In this document: piece after piece, positions 17,241 through 24,960 of the stretch | How positions within the stretch are numbered: position 1 is the stretch's first letter | Layout of the letters: every line of letters starts with the position of its first letter | NCBI GenBank assembly: GCA_910578115.1 | Contig: CAJTPO010000035.1 | Coordinates: 1-47,478, forward strand | Length of the DNA: 47,478 nt | From: an uncultured Lachnospiraceae bacterium | Lineage (GTDB): Bacteria; Bacillota; Clostridia; Lachnospirales; Lachnospiraceae | Reading direction: 5' to 3' | The notes under the pieces: model-generated | Database searches by the model: none | What the model saw: only the letters and a program-made list of their open reading frames with translations | Told to the model about the DNA's origin: nothing | Made by a program: the position numbers and the translations under genes

Positions 17241-17295
17241 GAGACGAGAAGATTTTCCGGGGATATGTTTGACGATGGGAGAGGATTGACCGGTC

Positions 17296-18672
17296 ATGGA
17301 TACATTGAATTTAGCAGGGAAGATTGTGTTGGTAGTCGGTTCCGGGATCAGCGGGATCGGTGCGGTGAGAGCATTGGTGCATGCAGGAGCTGACCCGATC
17401 TTATATGATGCCAATGCGGAGCAGCGGCAGGAGGATGTGGCGGCAAAACTGCCACCGGGAATGCAGGTCAGGATCCTGCTCGGTGTGCTGCCGCGCGGGG
17501 TGGCCGAGATGGTGGAGCTTGTGATCCTGAGTCCGGGGGTGCCGACAGACACGGAATTTGTGGAAAGCTTTCGCACCAGAGGGATTAAGATATGGGGAGA
17601 GATTGAACTGGCGTATCGCATCGGTAAGGGCAGGGTGATCGGTATCACAGGAACCAACGGCAAGACCACCACCACCTCTCTGACAGGGGAGATCATGGCT
17701 GCGCACTGCAGGGATGTGGATGTAGTCGGGAATATTGGGAATCCTTACACGCTGACGGCTTTGGATGCAACGGAGGACACCGTGACGGTGGCGGAGATCA
17801 GCAGTTTTCAGCTGGAGACTGTGGAGGCATTCCGGCCGGATGTTTCCGCGATCCTGAATGTTACGCCGGATCATCTGAACAGGCACCATACGATGGAAAA
17901 TTATGCGGCAGCCAAGGAAGCTGTTGCAGCAGGGCAGTCGAAAGATCAGGTCTGCGTACTGAACTATGAGAACAGCTATACACGTGAGTTTGGAGAAAGA
18001 TGTCCGGCCCGCGTCGTATGGTTTTCTTCCGCACGTAAACTCAGAGATGGTTTTTATCAGGAGGGTGAAGAGATTTATCAGGCATCGGATGGCGAGAGCG
18101 TTCCGGTTATGAATATTCATGATATGAATCTGGTGGGAACCTGTAACGTGGAGAATGTAATGGCAGCGATGGCGATCACACAGGCCATGGGTGTGCCCAT
18201 GGATACAATTCTGGAAGTGGTGAAACGGTTTAAGGCCGTAGAGCACAGGATAGAGTTTGTAGCCACCAGGAACGGGGTGGATTATTATAACGATTCTAAA
18301 GGAACCAATCCCGATGCTGCCATACAGGGAATCAGAGCCATGTGTAAGCCTACGGTGCTGATCGGTGGCGGTTATGATAAGCAGAGTGTTTACGATGAGT
18401 GGATCGAGGCTTTTGAGGATAAAGTAAAGTGTCTCGTACTGATCGGTCAGACGAGAGAGAAGATTGCGGCCTGTGCGAGAGCGCACGGCATCAGCAACAT
18501 TGTTCTGGCAGACAGTTTTGAGGAAGCTTTTGCAGTCTGTGTGAGGGAAGCGGTAAGAGGAGATGCGGTGCTGTTGTCTCCGGCCTGTGCAAGCTGGGGT
18601 ATGTTTCCCAATTATGAAGTCAGGGGAAGACTTTTTAAGGAACTTGTGGATCGATTGGAGGAATCGGAATAG
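17296..18672 (+). CDS. murD: UDP-N-acetylmuramoyl-L-alanine:D-glutamate ligase MurD
   Basis: The cytoplasmic ATP-dependent ligase that adds D-glutamate to UDP-MurNAc-L-Ala. The N-terminal Rossmann domain starts with VVGSGISGIGAV. The ATP-binding motif GTNGKTTT is at 119-126, and the downstream Mur ligase motifs (EISSFQLE, NVTPDHLNRH, HRIEFV, YNDSKGTNPDA) are all visible. The length of 458 aa is normal. It ends with TAG directly abutting the GTG of ftsW, so the two are probably coupled. Confidence 0.96.
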   Translation: MDTLNLAGKIVLVVGSGISGIGAVRALVHAGADPILYDANAEQRQEDVAAKLPPGMQVRILLGVLPRGVAEMVELVILSPGVPTDTEFVESFRTRGIKIWGEIELAYRIGKGRVIGITGTNGKTTTTSLTGEIMAAHCRDVDVVGNIGNPYTLTALDATEDTVTVAEISSFQLETVEAFRPDVSAILNVTPDHLNRHHTMENYAAAKEAVAAGQSKDQVCVLNYENSYTREFGERCPARVVWFSSARKLRDGFYQEGEEIYQASDGESVPVMNIHDMNLVGTCNVENVMAAMAITQAMGVPMDTILEVVKRFKAVEHRIEFVATRNGVDYYNDSKGTNPDAAIQGIRAMCKPTVLIGGGYDKQSVYDEWIEAFEDKVKCLVLIGQTREKIAACARAHGISNIVLADSFEEAFAVCVREAVRGDAVLLSPACASWGMFPNYEVRGRLFKELVDRLEESE

Positions 18673-19839
18673 GTGGCACGAAGAATTGCATTCCGCAAAG
18701 GAAGATCAAATAGTGAAAATTTCATGGATTACAGCCTGTTGTTTATTGTGCTGTTTCTATTGGCGTTTGGCCTGTTGATGGTTTACTCCACCAGTTCTTA
18801 TGACGCGAATCTGAACTTTGGAGACTCGGCCTTCTATTTAAAAAAGCAGATATTTGCCACGATAGTAGGGCTTGTGGCTATGATCTTTGTGGCGAATGTT
18901 CCTTATCATTTTTGGGAAAGGTTTGCGGTGATTGGCTATCTGGTCTCGGTGGTACTGATCCTTTTGATCATTCCCTTTGGCCATAAGGCCAACGGAGCCA
19001 AGCGATGGCTGTACATAGGACCGATCTCGCTGCAGCCGGCGGAGGTTGCCAAACTGTGCATGATATTGTTTCTGTCCAGTATGATATGTACTATGGGGAA
19101 ACAGATACGGTACCGTAAAGGATTCTGGATGGTGATCCTGGTGCCGATGCCGATCGCATTGATGATATGGAAGATCACGCAGAATATGAGTTCTGCGATC
19201 ATTGTGGTAGGGATAGCGGTATTGATGCTGTTTGTCGCATGTCCGGATTATAAGCGGTTTATCCTGTTGGGGCTGGCCGCTGCGGCGGGCGCAGCGCTTA
19301 TCGTCTTTGCCATTGTGCAGATGGGATCGACACAGACGGACAGTCTGGATTTCAGAGGAGCACGTATTCTGGCCTGGCTGGATCCGGAAGCGTATGCCAA
19401 AGGGAAAGGATTCCAGACAATTCAGGCATTGTATGCCATCGGATCCGGTGGTTTCATGGGTAAGGGACTGGGCGCCAGCATGCAGAAGCTGGGGTTTCTT
19501 CCGGAAGCGCAGAATGATATGATATTTTCCATTATCTGTGAGGAGCTGGGCCTGTGTGGCGGTTATGGTGTGATGATCATGTTCATTTTGTTGATCTGGC
19601 GTTTTATGGTGATCGCCAACAATGCGCCGGATCTGTTTGGGTCGCTGCTGGTTGTGGGAGTGCTGGGACATATTGCTATTCAGGTGATCCTGAATATCGC
19701 AGTTGTGACCAATACCATCCCCAATACAGGAATTTCACTGCCGTTTATCAGTTACGGAGGCTCCTCGGTCATGTTCCTTTTGATTGAGATTGGACTTGTC
19801 TTAAGTGTGGCACGGGGCATACGGCTGAAGGATTTATAA
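18673..19839 (+). CDS. ftsW: SEDS peptidoglycan glycosyltransferase FtsW/SpoVE
   Basis: A polytopic membrane polymerase of lipid II working with a class B PBP at the septum or the spore. The family hallmark PNTGISLPFISYGGSS lies near the C-terminus, with LPEAQNDMIFSIICEELG in the preceding loop and ARILAWLDPEAYAKG before it. About ten transmembrane segments are present; length 388 aa. The start is GTG 18673, which directly follows the murD stop, so translation likely depends on murD. Whether it serves FtsI (FtsW) or the SpoVD-like PBP (SpoVE) cannot be told from sequence. No murG follows, unlike most clusters of this type. Confidence 0.92.
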   Translation: MARRIAFRKGRSNSENFMDYSLLFIVLFLLAFGLLMVYSTSSYDANLNFGDSAFYLKKQIFATIVGLVAMIFVANVPYHFWERFAVIGYLVSVVLILLIIPFGHKANGAKRWLYIGPISLQPAEVAKLCMILFLSSMICTMGKQIRYRKGFWMVILVPMPIALMIWKITQNMSSAIIVVGIAVLMLFVACPDYKRFILLGLAAAAGAALIVFAIVQMGSTQTDSLDFRGARILAWLDPEAYAKGKGFQTIQALYAIGSGGFMGKGLGASMQKLGFLPEAQNDMIFSIICEELGLCGGYGVMIMFILLIWRFMVIANNAPDLFGSLLVVGVLGHIAIQVILNIAVVTNTIPNTGISLPFISYGGSSVMFLLIEIGLVLSVARGIRLKDL

Positions 19840-19911
19840 GGACAAGATAACTTTTGCGTGGAAAACCATATAGATAGAATAGGTCATATTTTAGATTAGA
19901 GGTAGAAGAAT

Positions 19912-21162
19912 ATGGACGCTGTTCGTATCTATGGTGGGAACTGTCTGAAAGGGCAGACTGGGATACAAGGGTCAAAGAATGCGTCGCTGCCGATTCTTGC
20001 GGCAACGCTGTTGATAAACGGTATCTGCGAGATCGAGAATTGTCCTGATATATCCGATGTATATCACATGCAGCGGTTATTGGAGAGTCTTGGGTGTAAG
20101 GTAGAAAGAGAAGGGACGCTTGTGCGGGTAGATACAAGATGTCTGAGGGAGTGTGATATGCCGGCTGATTCCGTGGGGGTGATGCGCTCTTCGATCATGC
20201 TCCTGGGCGCCCTGCTTGCCCGGACCGGCAGAGTCTGCATGGAATACCCGGGCGGTTGCGTGATCGGTGCCAGACCTATCGATCTGCATCTGCAGTCACT
20301 GCGAAGGATGGGGGTTGTGATCGAACAGCGGGAAAAGGGATTTTCTGCCGAGGCAGCAAGACTGACGGGGGCGGTATTGAATCTGCCTTTTGTCAGCGTA
20401 GGGGTGACGGAGAATCTGCTTCTGGCAGCGGTTTTGGCAAAAGGCGTGACCGTGATCAAGCCGGCGGCAAGAGAGCCGGAAATACAGGCGCTGTGTGATT
20501 TCCTGAGAATGGCAGGAGCCAGAATCGAGGGGAAAGGCAGTGGCTGTCTGGTTGTTCACGGGGTAGAGAGACTTGTTCCGGTCAGATATCATATTCCTGC
20601 CGACAGAATCGTTGCCGGCACTTATATGTGTGCCTGTATGTGTACGGGAGGCAGTGTTTTTCTGAAAGATGCGCCGGCAGGGGATATGAAACGTGTGTTG
20701 GACCATGCCTGCAGACTGGGGGCCATGGTGGAGTGTGCGCCGGATGGCGTTCTGGTAAAAGGCAGGGCGTGTGAAAGTATGCCGTGTGTGCTGCGGACCG
20801 GATGTTATCCGGATTTCCCTACGGATATGCAGTCGCCCTTTATGGTGGTGATGACAGTGTGTGGAAAAACGGGACGGATTGAAGAGAACGTATTCGAGAA
20901 TCGCTTTCGGATCGTGCCGGAGCTTGAGAAAATGGGTGCGGAGATCAGTATCGCGGGCAATACGGCGTATGTGAACGGCAGCAGAAGGCTGCATGGTGCG
21001 GTCGTCCAGGCACAGGAACTGCGGGGCGGGGCGGCGCTCGTCGTCGCAGCGCTTGCGGCGCAGGGGACCAGCATTGTGACCAACCGTCACTACATCGACA
21101 GAGGATATGAAGATATTGTTTTACATCTGCGGGAACTGGGAGCGGATATAGAACTGGCATGA
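19912..21162 (+). CDS. murA: UDP-N-acetylglucosamine 1-carboxyvinyltransferase MurA
   Basis: It transfers enolpyruvate from PEP to UDP-GlcNAc, the first committed step of peptidoglycan synthesis, and is the fosfomycin target. The substrate motif with K22 and N23 (SKNASLP) is at the start. The fosfomycin-reactive cysteine is present as C116 in PGGCVIGARPIDLH, so it is not a naturally Cys-to-Asp resistant form. At 416 aa it is full length with the two-fold EPSP-synthase-like architecture. It sits between ftsW and divIB, where many relatives carry murG. The 72 bases upstream may hold its own weak promoter. Confidence 0.95.
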   Translation: MDAVRIYGGNCLKGQTGIQGSKNASLPILAATLLINGICEIENCPDISDVYHMQRLLESLGCKVEREGTLVRVDTRCLRECDMPADSVGVMRSSIMLLGALLARTGRVCMEYPGGCVIGARPIDLHLQSLRRMGVVIEQREKGFSAEAARLTGAVLNLPFVSVGVTENLLLAAVLAKGVTVIKPAAREPEIQALCDFLRMAGARIEGKGSGCLVVHGVERLVPVRYHIPADRIVAGTYMCACMCTGGSVFLKDAPAGDMKRVLDHACRLGAMVECAPDGVLVKGRACESMPCVLRTGCYPDFPTDMQSPFMVVMTVCGKTGRIEENVFENRFRIVPELEKMGAEISIAGNTAYVNGSRRLHGAVVQAQELRGGAALVVAALAAQGTSIVTNRHYIDRGYEDIVLHLRELGADIELA

Positions 21163-21171
21163 GGTTTATGG

Positions 21172-22014
21172 ATGAGTAACAAGAAAGCGGTCAAAAAAGT
21201 AAAGAAAAGGAATCCGAATCTGCGTCTTGTGAAAAATGACGACATAAAACCGGAGAGCGGTAAAAGCGGACAGAAGGAAAAAGTAAGGTTTGACAAAACG
21301 AAAAGAAGGATGATTCTGTCCGCTGTTCTGCTTTCCATATTGACTTTTCTGATCGCGGCCTATATTTATATCATTAACAATTATACGGTTACGACAGTGC
21401 ATGTAGAAGGAAATATTCATTATACCAATGAAGAGATTATGGAGATGGTGATGGGTGGCATCTATGGGGATAATTCTCTGATCCTTTCTCTCAGGTACAG
21501 GGATAAAGGCATAGAAAATATTCCTTTTATCGAGATGATGGATGTGAATATTGAGGCGAAGGATACGATCAGGATCACGGTTTACGAGAAAGCGCTTGCG
21601 GGGTATGTGGCCTATCTGGGGCGCTATGTGTACTTTGACAAGGATGGCATTGTAGTGGAGACTTCCATGGAAAAGACGGAAGGCGTTCCCCAGGTTACCG
21701 GGCTTAAGTTTGACTATGTGGTCCTGCATGAAACACTGCCGGTGGAAAAACCGGAGGTATTTGCGGAAATCCTTAATATTACGCAGCAGCTGGACAAGTA
21801 TTCCATGTCGGCGGACAAGATCTATTTCGATTCGGATTATCAGATCACGCTGCTGTTCGGAGACGCGAGGGTAGCGCTTGGAAACGATATATATATTGAA
21901 GAAAAGATTATGAAACTGCAGTATATCCTGCCGGATCTTATGGGAAAAAGCGGCGTGCTGGATATGAGGGAATACAGTGAGGATACCAGATCTTACAGTT
22001 TTGAGCAGGATTAA
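21172..22014 (+). CDS. divIB: Cell division protein DivIB/FtsQ
   Basis: A bitopic divisome protein that forms a complex with FtsL and DivIC. The very basic cytoplasmic segment (1-46) precedes one membrane helix (about 47-69). A POTRA domain follows, beginning VTTVHVEGNIHYTNEEI. The FtsQ beta-domain and a short acidic tail make up the rest. The length of 280 aa is typical. It starts ten bases after murA with TGAGG as binding site. It is the last host gene seen; in related genomes ftsZ would be expected next, but here phage genes begin. Confidence 0.9.
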   Translation: MSNKKAVKKVKKRNPNLRLVKNDDIKPESGKSGQKEKVRFDKTKRRMILSAVLLSILTFLIAAYIYIINNYTVTTVHVEGNIHYTNEEIMEMVMGGIYGDNSLILSLRYRDKGIENIPFIEMMDVNIEAKDTIRITVYEKALAGYVAYLGRYVYFDKDGIVVETSMEKTEGVPQVTGLKFDYVVLHETLPVEKPEVFAEILNITQQLDKYSMSADKIYFDSDYQITLLFGDARVALGNDIYIEEKIMKLQYILPDLMGKSGVLDMREYSEDTRSYSFEQD

Positions 22015-22089
22015 AGCATAACATTAAAAATGTAATACAAAAATTGTGACAGTAAAATTAAGATAGAGAAAAACGATAAGTTTTAGAAT

Positions 22090-22134
22090 GAAATTCGACA
22101 AGAGGTTTTAAGCCTCTGCCGAATTTCTTTTTTT
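22090..22134 (+). terminator. Terminator after divIB
   Basis: GAAATTCG (22090-22097) pairs with CGAATTTC (22120-22127), with an inner stem AGAGG/CCTCT, followed by a T-rich run to 22134. The 75 bases between divIB and this element show no gene and may contain the left attachment site. Confidence 0.85.
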
Positions 22135-22157
22135 ATTGAAATAGCAGAGAAAAAGAG

Positions 22158-22198
22158 AGCGTGCAGAGTGCAAAAACTCTGACACGCTTATTTTTTTA
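22158..22198 (+). terminator. Second terminator, directly before the first phage gene
   Basis: AGCGTG-CAGAG pairs with CTCTG-A-CACGCT (22158-22168 with 22177-22188, one bulged A), then TATTTTTTT. Only 22 bases separate its T-tract from ATG 22221, leaving no room for a promoter, so the first phage gene would need read-through. It may be a regulated attenuator. Confidence 0.85.
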
Positions 22199-22223
22199 CA
22201 ACGAAAGAGAGGTAAACACAATG
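22199..22223 (+). repeat. 25-bp translation-start leader, copy 1
   Basis: This segment, which includes AGAGAGGT (binding site) and the ATG at 22221, is identical base for base to 22873-22897 in front of the PAPS-reductase-like gene. See copy 2. Confidence 0.9.
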
Positions 22224-22619
22224 AAAAGTTTTGAAATGAGATTAAAGGTTGATGAAATTCGCCGCAGGGAAACGACAGAGAGGACTTATCAAGCAGAAAT
22301 CAAATTAACGGACAATACGGACTTTTCCGAAATAGTTGAGTTTCTGGAAGATATTAAAAAGATTTGGAAAAAAGGCACGGCTGCTATCAAGGCAGGATTT
22401 TATATGGAGCTGGAAGTTATAGAGGCAGTATACCAGAACTGGGGAGAGCCAGAAAAAGACCTAATTCAGAAATCCTTTAATCGCTGGGTATCAGTACCGA
22501 CACATGAGCAGGACGGCGAGGGGATTTATTTAAGACCAGATACAAGGTATACGGACGAATGTAGAGATATGTATTTAACAAAAGATACCTTAAAAGATTT
22601 GGCTTTCACATTACGCTAA
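22221..22619 (+). CDS. Phage hypothetical protein, first early gene
   Basis: A 132-residue soluble protein with no family I recognise. It starts MKSFEMRLKVDEIRRRE, with mixed charge, a likely beta-alpha layout and no cysteines in the first half. ATG 22221 is chosen over the longer frame from 22161 because GAGAGG stands ten bases ahead and the longer frame would run through the terminator. It shares its 25-bp start region with the gene at 22895. Its position immediately after a terminator suggests control by read-through. Confidence 0.8.
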   Translation: MKSFEMRLKVDEIRRRETTERTYQAEIKLTDNTDFSEIVEFLEDIKKIWKKGTAAIKAGFYMELEVIEAVYQNWGEPEKDLIQKSFNRWVSVPTHEQDGEGIYLRPDTRYTDECRDMYLTKDTLKDLAFTLR

Positions 22620-22669
22620 TTATTTGATAAGGGCGGCGAGAGCCGCCCGCATAGAAAGGAGCGGGGACA

Positions 22670-22861
22670 ATGGCAAGGAGATACAAGAGATTGCGCTATG
22701 AGGACAGACGGACAATAGAAAAGATGCTTAAGGCTGGCGACAGCATAGTAGAGATTGCGGCAGCAGTAGGAACGCACAGAGATACGATTTACAAGGAAAT
22801 TAAGCGCAGCGGCACGGACGAGCTGACATATACAGCCGACGTAGCGCAGGCGACATTATAA
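22670..22861 (+). CDS. Small helix-turn-helix protein (IS30-type HTH_38)
   Basis: A 63-residue protein made almost entirely of one helix-turn-helix: LRYEDRRTIEKMLKAGDSI, then EIAAAVGTHRDTIYKEIKR. This matches the N-terminal DNA-binding part of IS30-family transposases, but no catalytic domain follows. In phages such solo domains act as small regulators. AAAGGAGCGGGG gives a strong binding site. It might control the neighbouring early genes or the late switch; that is inference. Confidence 0.85.
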   Translation: MARRYKRLRYEDRRTIEKMLKAGDSIVEIAAAVGTHRDTIYKEIKRSGTDELTYTADVAQATL

Positions 22862-22872
22862 GCCCAGAGAGG

Positions 22873-22897
22873 CAACGAAAGAGAGGTAAACACAATG
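22873..22897 (+). repeat. 25-bp translation-start leader, copy 2
   Basis: It is identical to 22199-22223. Both copies end in the ATG of a phage early gene, so the duplicated part is a complete initiation region. Confidence 0.9.
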
Positions 22898-23716
22898 GCA
22901 CGCACAAAGGTAGTACCGACAGAGGGGCTATTAAGTGATTTGGAGTATACCAGCGTAATAGTAAGTTACTCAAACGGGATAGACAGCACGGGGGCGCTTT
23001 ACTGGGCGGTTAAGAACTTCCCTAAAGAAAAGATATATCTGCTTTATTGTGATACTGGCTGCGAGTATCCAGAAAACGTAGCACTGTTTTACAAGGTGGC
23101 GGCGTTCATGGGAGTTAAGCCCGTTCTGTTATCAGATACCAGAGGATTTTTAGGGCTGCTGCTGAATGAGCGGCTTAAGTTTCCAGATATGAAAAATAGA
23201 TGGTGTACGGCTTATCTGAAAACGGCGGTAACTGATAAATGGATAAGACAGCATAGGCAGCAGTTAGGCGCAAAGTGCTTATTTGTATCTGGGGAGCGCA
23301 GGGACGAAAGCACGGGGCGGGCAAAGCTGCCAGAGCTGGAATATCACAGCACGACGCTTAAGACAAAGCGGGTAGCAGATTTTACGTGCCATTGGTATAG
23401 ACCTTGCCTAGATTATGAAAAAGGCAAAATGTTTGAGCAGGGCAGGGAGCTTAAGCTAGAGCCGCACCCGTGCTATGAATACGTCGGTAGGTGTAGCTGT
23501 ATGTTTTGTATGTTTATGCCAGAGCGCCACGCCGCAGAGAATATGAAGAGATACCCAGAAATGGCGGCAGAGTATGTACGGGCAGAAATGAAGATACAGC
23601 ACACATGGAAAAAGGCAAAGAGCCTGCAAAGCGTTTTCAATGAATGTATGGATATAGACGACATAGACGAGGACATACAACAGGAGTTTAGGCAATTAAG
23701 CCTATTTGATAAATAG
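22895..23716 (+). CDS. PAPS reductase/DndC-like PP-loop protein
   Basis: A 273-residue member of the adenine-nucleotide alpha-hydrolase (PP-loop) superfamily. The PP-loop reads SYSNGIDSTGA at about 29-39, a variant of SGGxDS. Later come CDTGCEYPE, RWCTAYLK, SGERRDES, and a cysteine cluster CSCMFCMF near 206-213 that could hold an iron-sulfur cluster. Phage-encoded members are common and are usually labelled PAPS reductase; true activity on PAPS is unproven, and nucleotide or tRNA thiolation and DNA phosphorothioation-type chemistry are alternatives. It neighbours a clipped radical SAM gene and a tRNA-like element, which is compatible with an RNA- or nucleotide-modification role. Confidence 0.85.
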   Translation: MARTKVVPTEGLLSDLEYTSVIVSYSNGIDSTGALYWAVKNFPKEKIYLLYCDTGCEYPENVALFYKVAAFMGVKPVLLSDTRGFLGLLLNERLKFPDMKNRWCTAYLKTAVTDKWIRQHRQQLGAKCLFVSGERRDESTGRAKLPELEYHSTTLKTKRVADFTCHWYRPCLDYEKGKMFEQGRELKLEPHPCYEYVGRCSCMFCMFMPERHAAENMKRYPEMAAEYVRAEMKIQHTWKKAKSLQSVFNECMDIDDIDEDIQQEFRQLSLFDK

Positions 23717-23730
23717 GCGGCGCTGCCGCC
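23716..23730 (+). terminator. GC hairpin after the PP-loop gene
   Basis: GGCGGC and GCCGCC flank GCT. There is no T-tract, so it may act as an RNA-processing or stability element just 5 bases before the tRNA-like sequence. Confidence 0.5.
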
Positions 23731-23735
23731 ATTAA

Positions 23736-23810
23736 GCGCCCTTAATTCAGTGGGAGAATACCGCAGCCGGGCATACAGCGGGGGCGCTGGTTCGATTCCA
23801 GCAGGGCGTA
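23736..23810 (+). tRNA. tRNA-like element with enlarged anticodon loop
   Basis: The acceptor stem (GCGCCCT 23736-23742 with AGGGCGT 23803-23809, G-U at the end), D arm (ATTC/GAAT, loop AGTGGGA) and T arm (GCTGG-TTCGATT-CCAGC) are all canonical, with A as discriminator and no encoded CCA. The anticodon arm is abnormal: CCGC (23761-23764) pairs with GCGG (23778-23781), an A-A mismatch follows, and the loop is 11 bases rather than 7, without a clear U33. No amino-acid identity can be assigned. It is a tRNA pseudogene, an unusual tRNA, or a non-decoding mimic. Confidence 0.7.
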
Positions 23811-23909
23811 TTTGTAGCAGGCATGGCGAGCCTGCGGCAGATGCAGCAGGCGAATAGCTGTTATCTGTATACCGTAGAAAAATAGCAGCGGTCATACCAG
23901 CTAGAGAGT

Positions 23910-24104
23910 ATGTGGACGGTCAACAGGTTTTTAAGCAGCTTTTTTAAGGTGAAAAAGCGCCCATACGGTAAATATACGCCAGAACAGGAGAGCGGCAGCA
24001 GTGAAGAGACAGAGAGCGCCGCCCGGAGGGAGAGCTTAAGGGATTTGGCAAGGCAGGGAATATATCACGGCAGCGGCAGCAGGCATACCGACAGCTGCCG
24101 CTAA
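23910..24104 (+). CDS. Small phage hypothetical protein
   Basis: A 64-residue frame with a basic start (MWTVNRFLSSFFKVKKRPYG) and a polar, Ser/Glu-rich middle, ending in HTDSC plus R. It fills the space between the tRNA-like element and the radical SAM fragment. The ribosome binding site is poor (AGAGAG three bases away), so it could be non-coding. No family is recognised. Without it, about 310 bases here would be gene-free. Confidence 0.45.
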   Translation: MWTVNRFLSSFFKVKKRPYGKYTPEQESGSSEETESAARRESLRDLARQGIYHGSGSRHTDSCR

Positions 24105-24124
24105 AGAAAAGAGGACAGCAGGAA

Positions 24125-24754
24125 ATGAGGGTAGAGCTGATAGACGTAGACGGTCACAGGTTCCCTAATCTGCCGCTTATGAAAATATCGGCATACCACA
24201 AAAGCCGGGGCGATAGCGTAGGCTGGCATAACCCGCTTACAGCATGGCTTAACCCGCCAGACCGGGTATACATGAGCAAAGTATTTACCTTTACGCCAGA
24301 TTACCAGCACCCGGTAAATGCGCAGGAGATCATAAGAGGCGGTACAGGGTACAGTTACCCGGACGGAGGCGCAGAGCTGCCGGAAGAGATAGAACACATA
24401 TACCCAGACTATTCTATTTATTTTGAGAAGATACCAGAGGTAAAAGAAACAGCCTACGGATTCCTTACAAGAGGCTGTCCCAGAGGGTGCGACTTTTGCA
24501 TAGTGGGGCAGAAAGAGGGACGGGCTGCAAAGAAAGTGGCTGATCTTTCGGAGTTCTGGCGCGGACAGAAAAACATAGTGCTTTTAGATGCTAACCTGTT
24601 TGCCTGTAAAGAGTGGAGAGGCTTAAGCGATCAGCTGAATATCAGATGCCGGAAAAGTGAGGGCATGGCATGGACGGAAACGACGAGGAACGCAGCGCAC
24701 TTATACACGAATATTACCAGATATACAGAGCATTACAGAAGAGGCACAGCTTAA
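24125..24754 (+). pseudogene. C-terminally truncated radical SAM protein
   Basis: It begins MRVELIDVDGHRFPNLPLMK, typical of a phage radical SAM family, and carries the cluster motif C-PRG-C-DF-C near residues 118-125. Resemblance to the family is lost after LLDANLFACKEW (about residue 168). A 40-residue tail with no such character then runs out of frame into the next gene, overlapping it by 85 bases. Intact relatives are roughly 100-150 residues longer, so the SAM barrel is incomplete. Activity is unlikely. The start has a CAGGAA binding site. Truncation is inferred from remembered family sequence. Confidence 0.65.
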
Positions 24755-24960
24755 GAGAGCATAGCCATTTTGATATATACGGCAATAACCTTATTGAAAT
24801 CTGGGAGTATGAGGGAGAGAGACGCGGGCGCTGTATCTGCAAAGTAAAAGAAGAAACAGAAACAGCCTGCTATAAGCGGGCAATAGAAATACTGATAAGT
24901 TATGGCGGGAAAGGAGATCACGCAAAGTATGAGCAAAAAGCGGAACAAAGGGCAGGATAA
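24670..24960 (+). CDS. Phage hypothetical protein
   Basis: A 96-residue, charged, probably soluble protein without recognised domain. Its start, ATG 24670, lies inside the tail of the truncated radical SAM frame, behind GTGAGGGC. The overlap suggests that the deletion that clipped the upstream gene brought this gene and its own ribosome binding site close. The C-terminus overlaps the start of the OB-fold gene by about 30 bases, consistent with coupled translation. Confidence 0.65.
   Translation: MDGNDEERSALIHEYYQIYRALQKRHSLREHSHFDIYGNNLIEIWEYEGERRGRCICKVKEETETACYKRAIEILISYGGKGDHAKYEQKAEQRAG

Noticed and set aside
6893..22126. AATTCGACA...GCCGAAT palindromes shared by the 6.9 kb scar and the divIB terminator, considered as attachment-site relics
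   Set aside because: The shared part is short and the inner sequences differ; the second is well explained as a terminator.
23823..23885. 20-codon frame (MASLRQMQQANSCYLYTVEK) after the tRNA-like element
   Set aside because: Too short, with a poor ribosome binding site and no supporting context; left unannotated.
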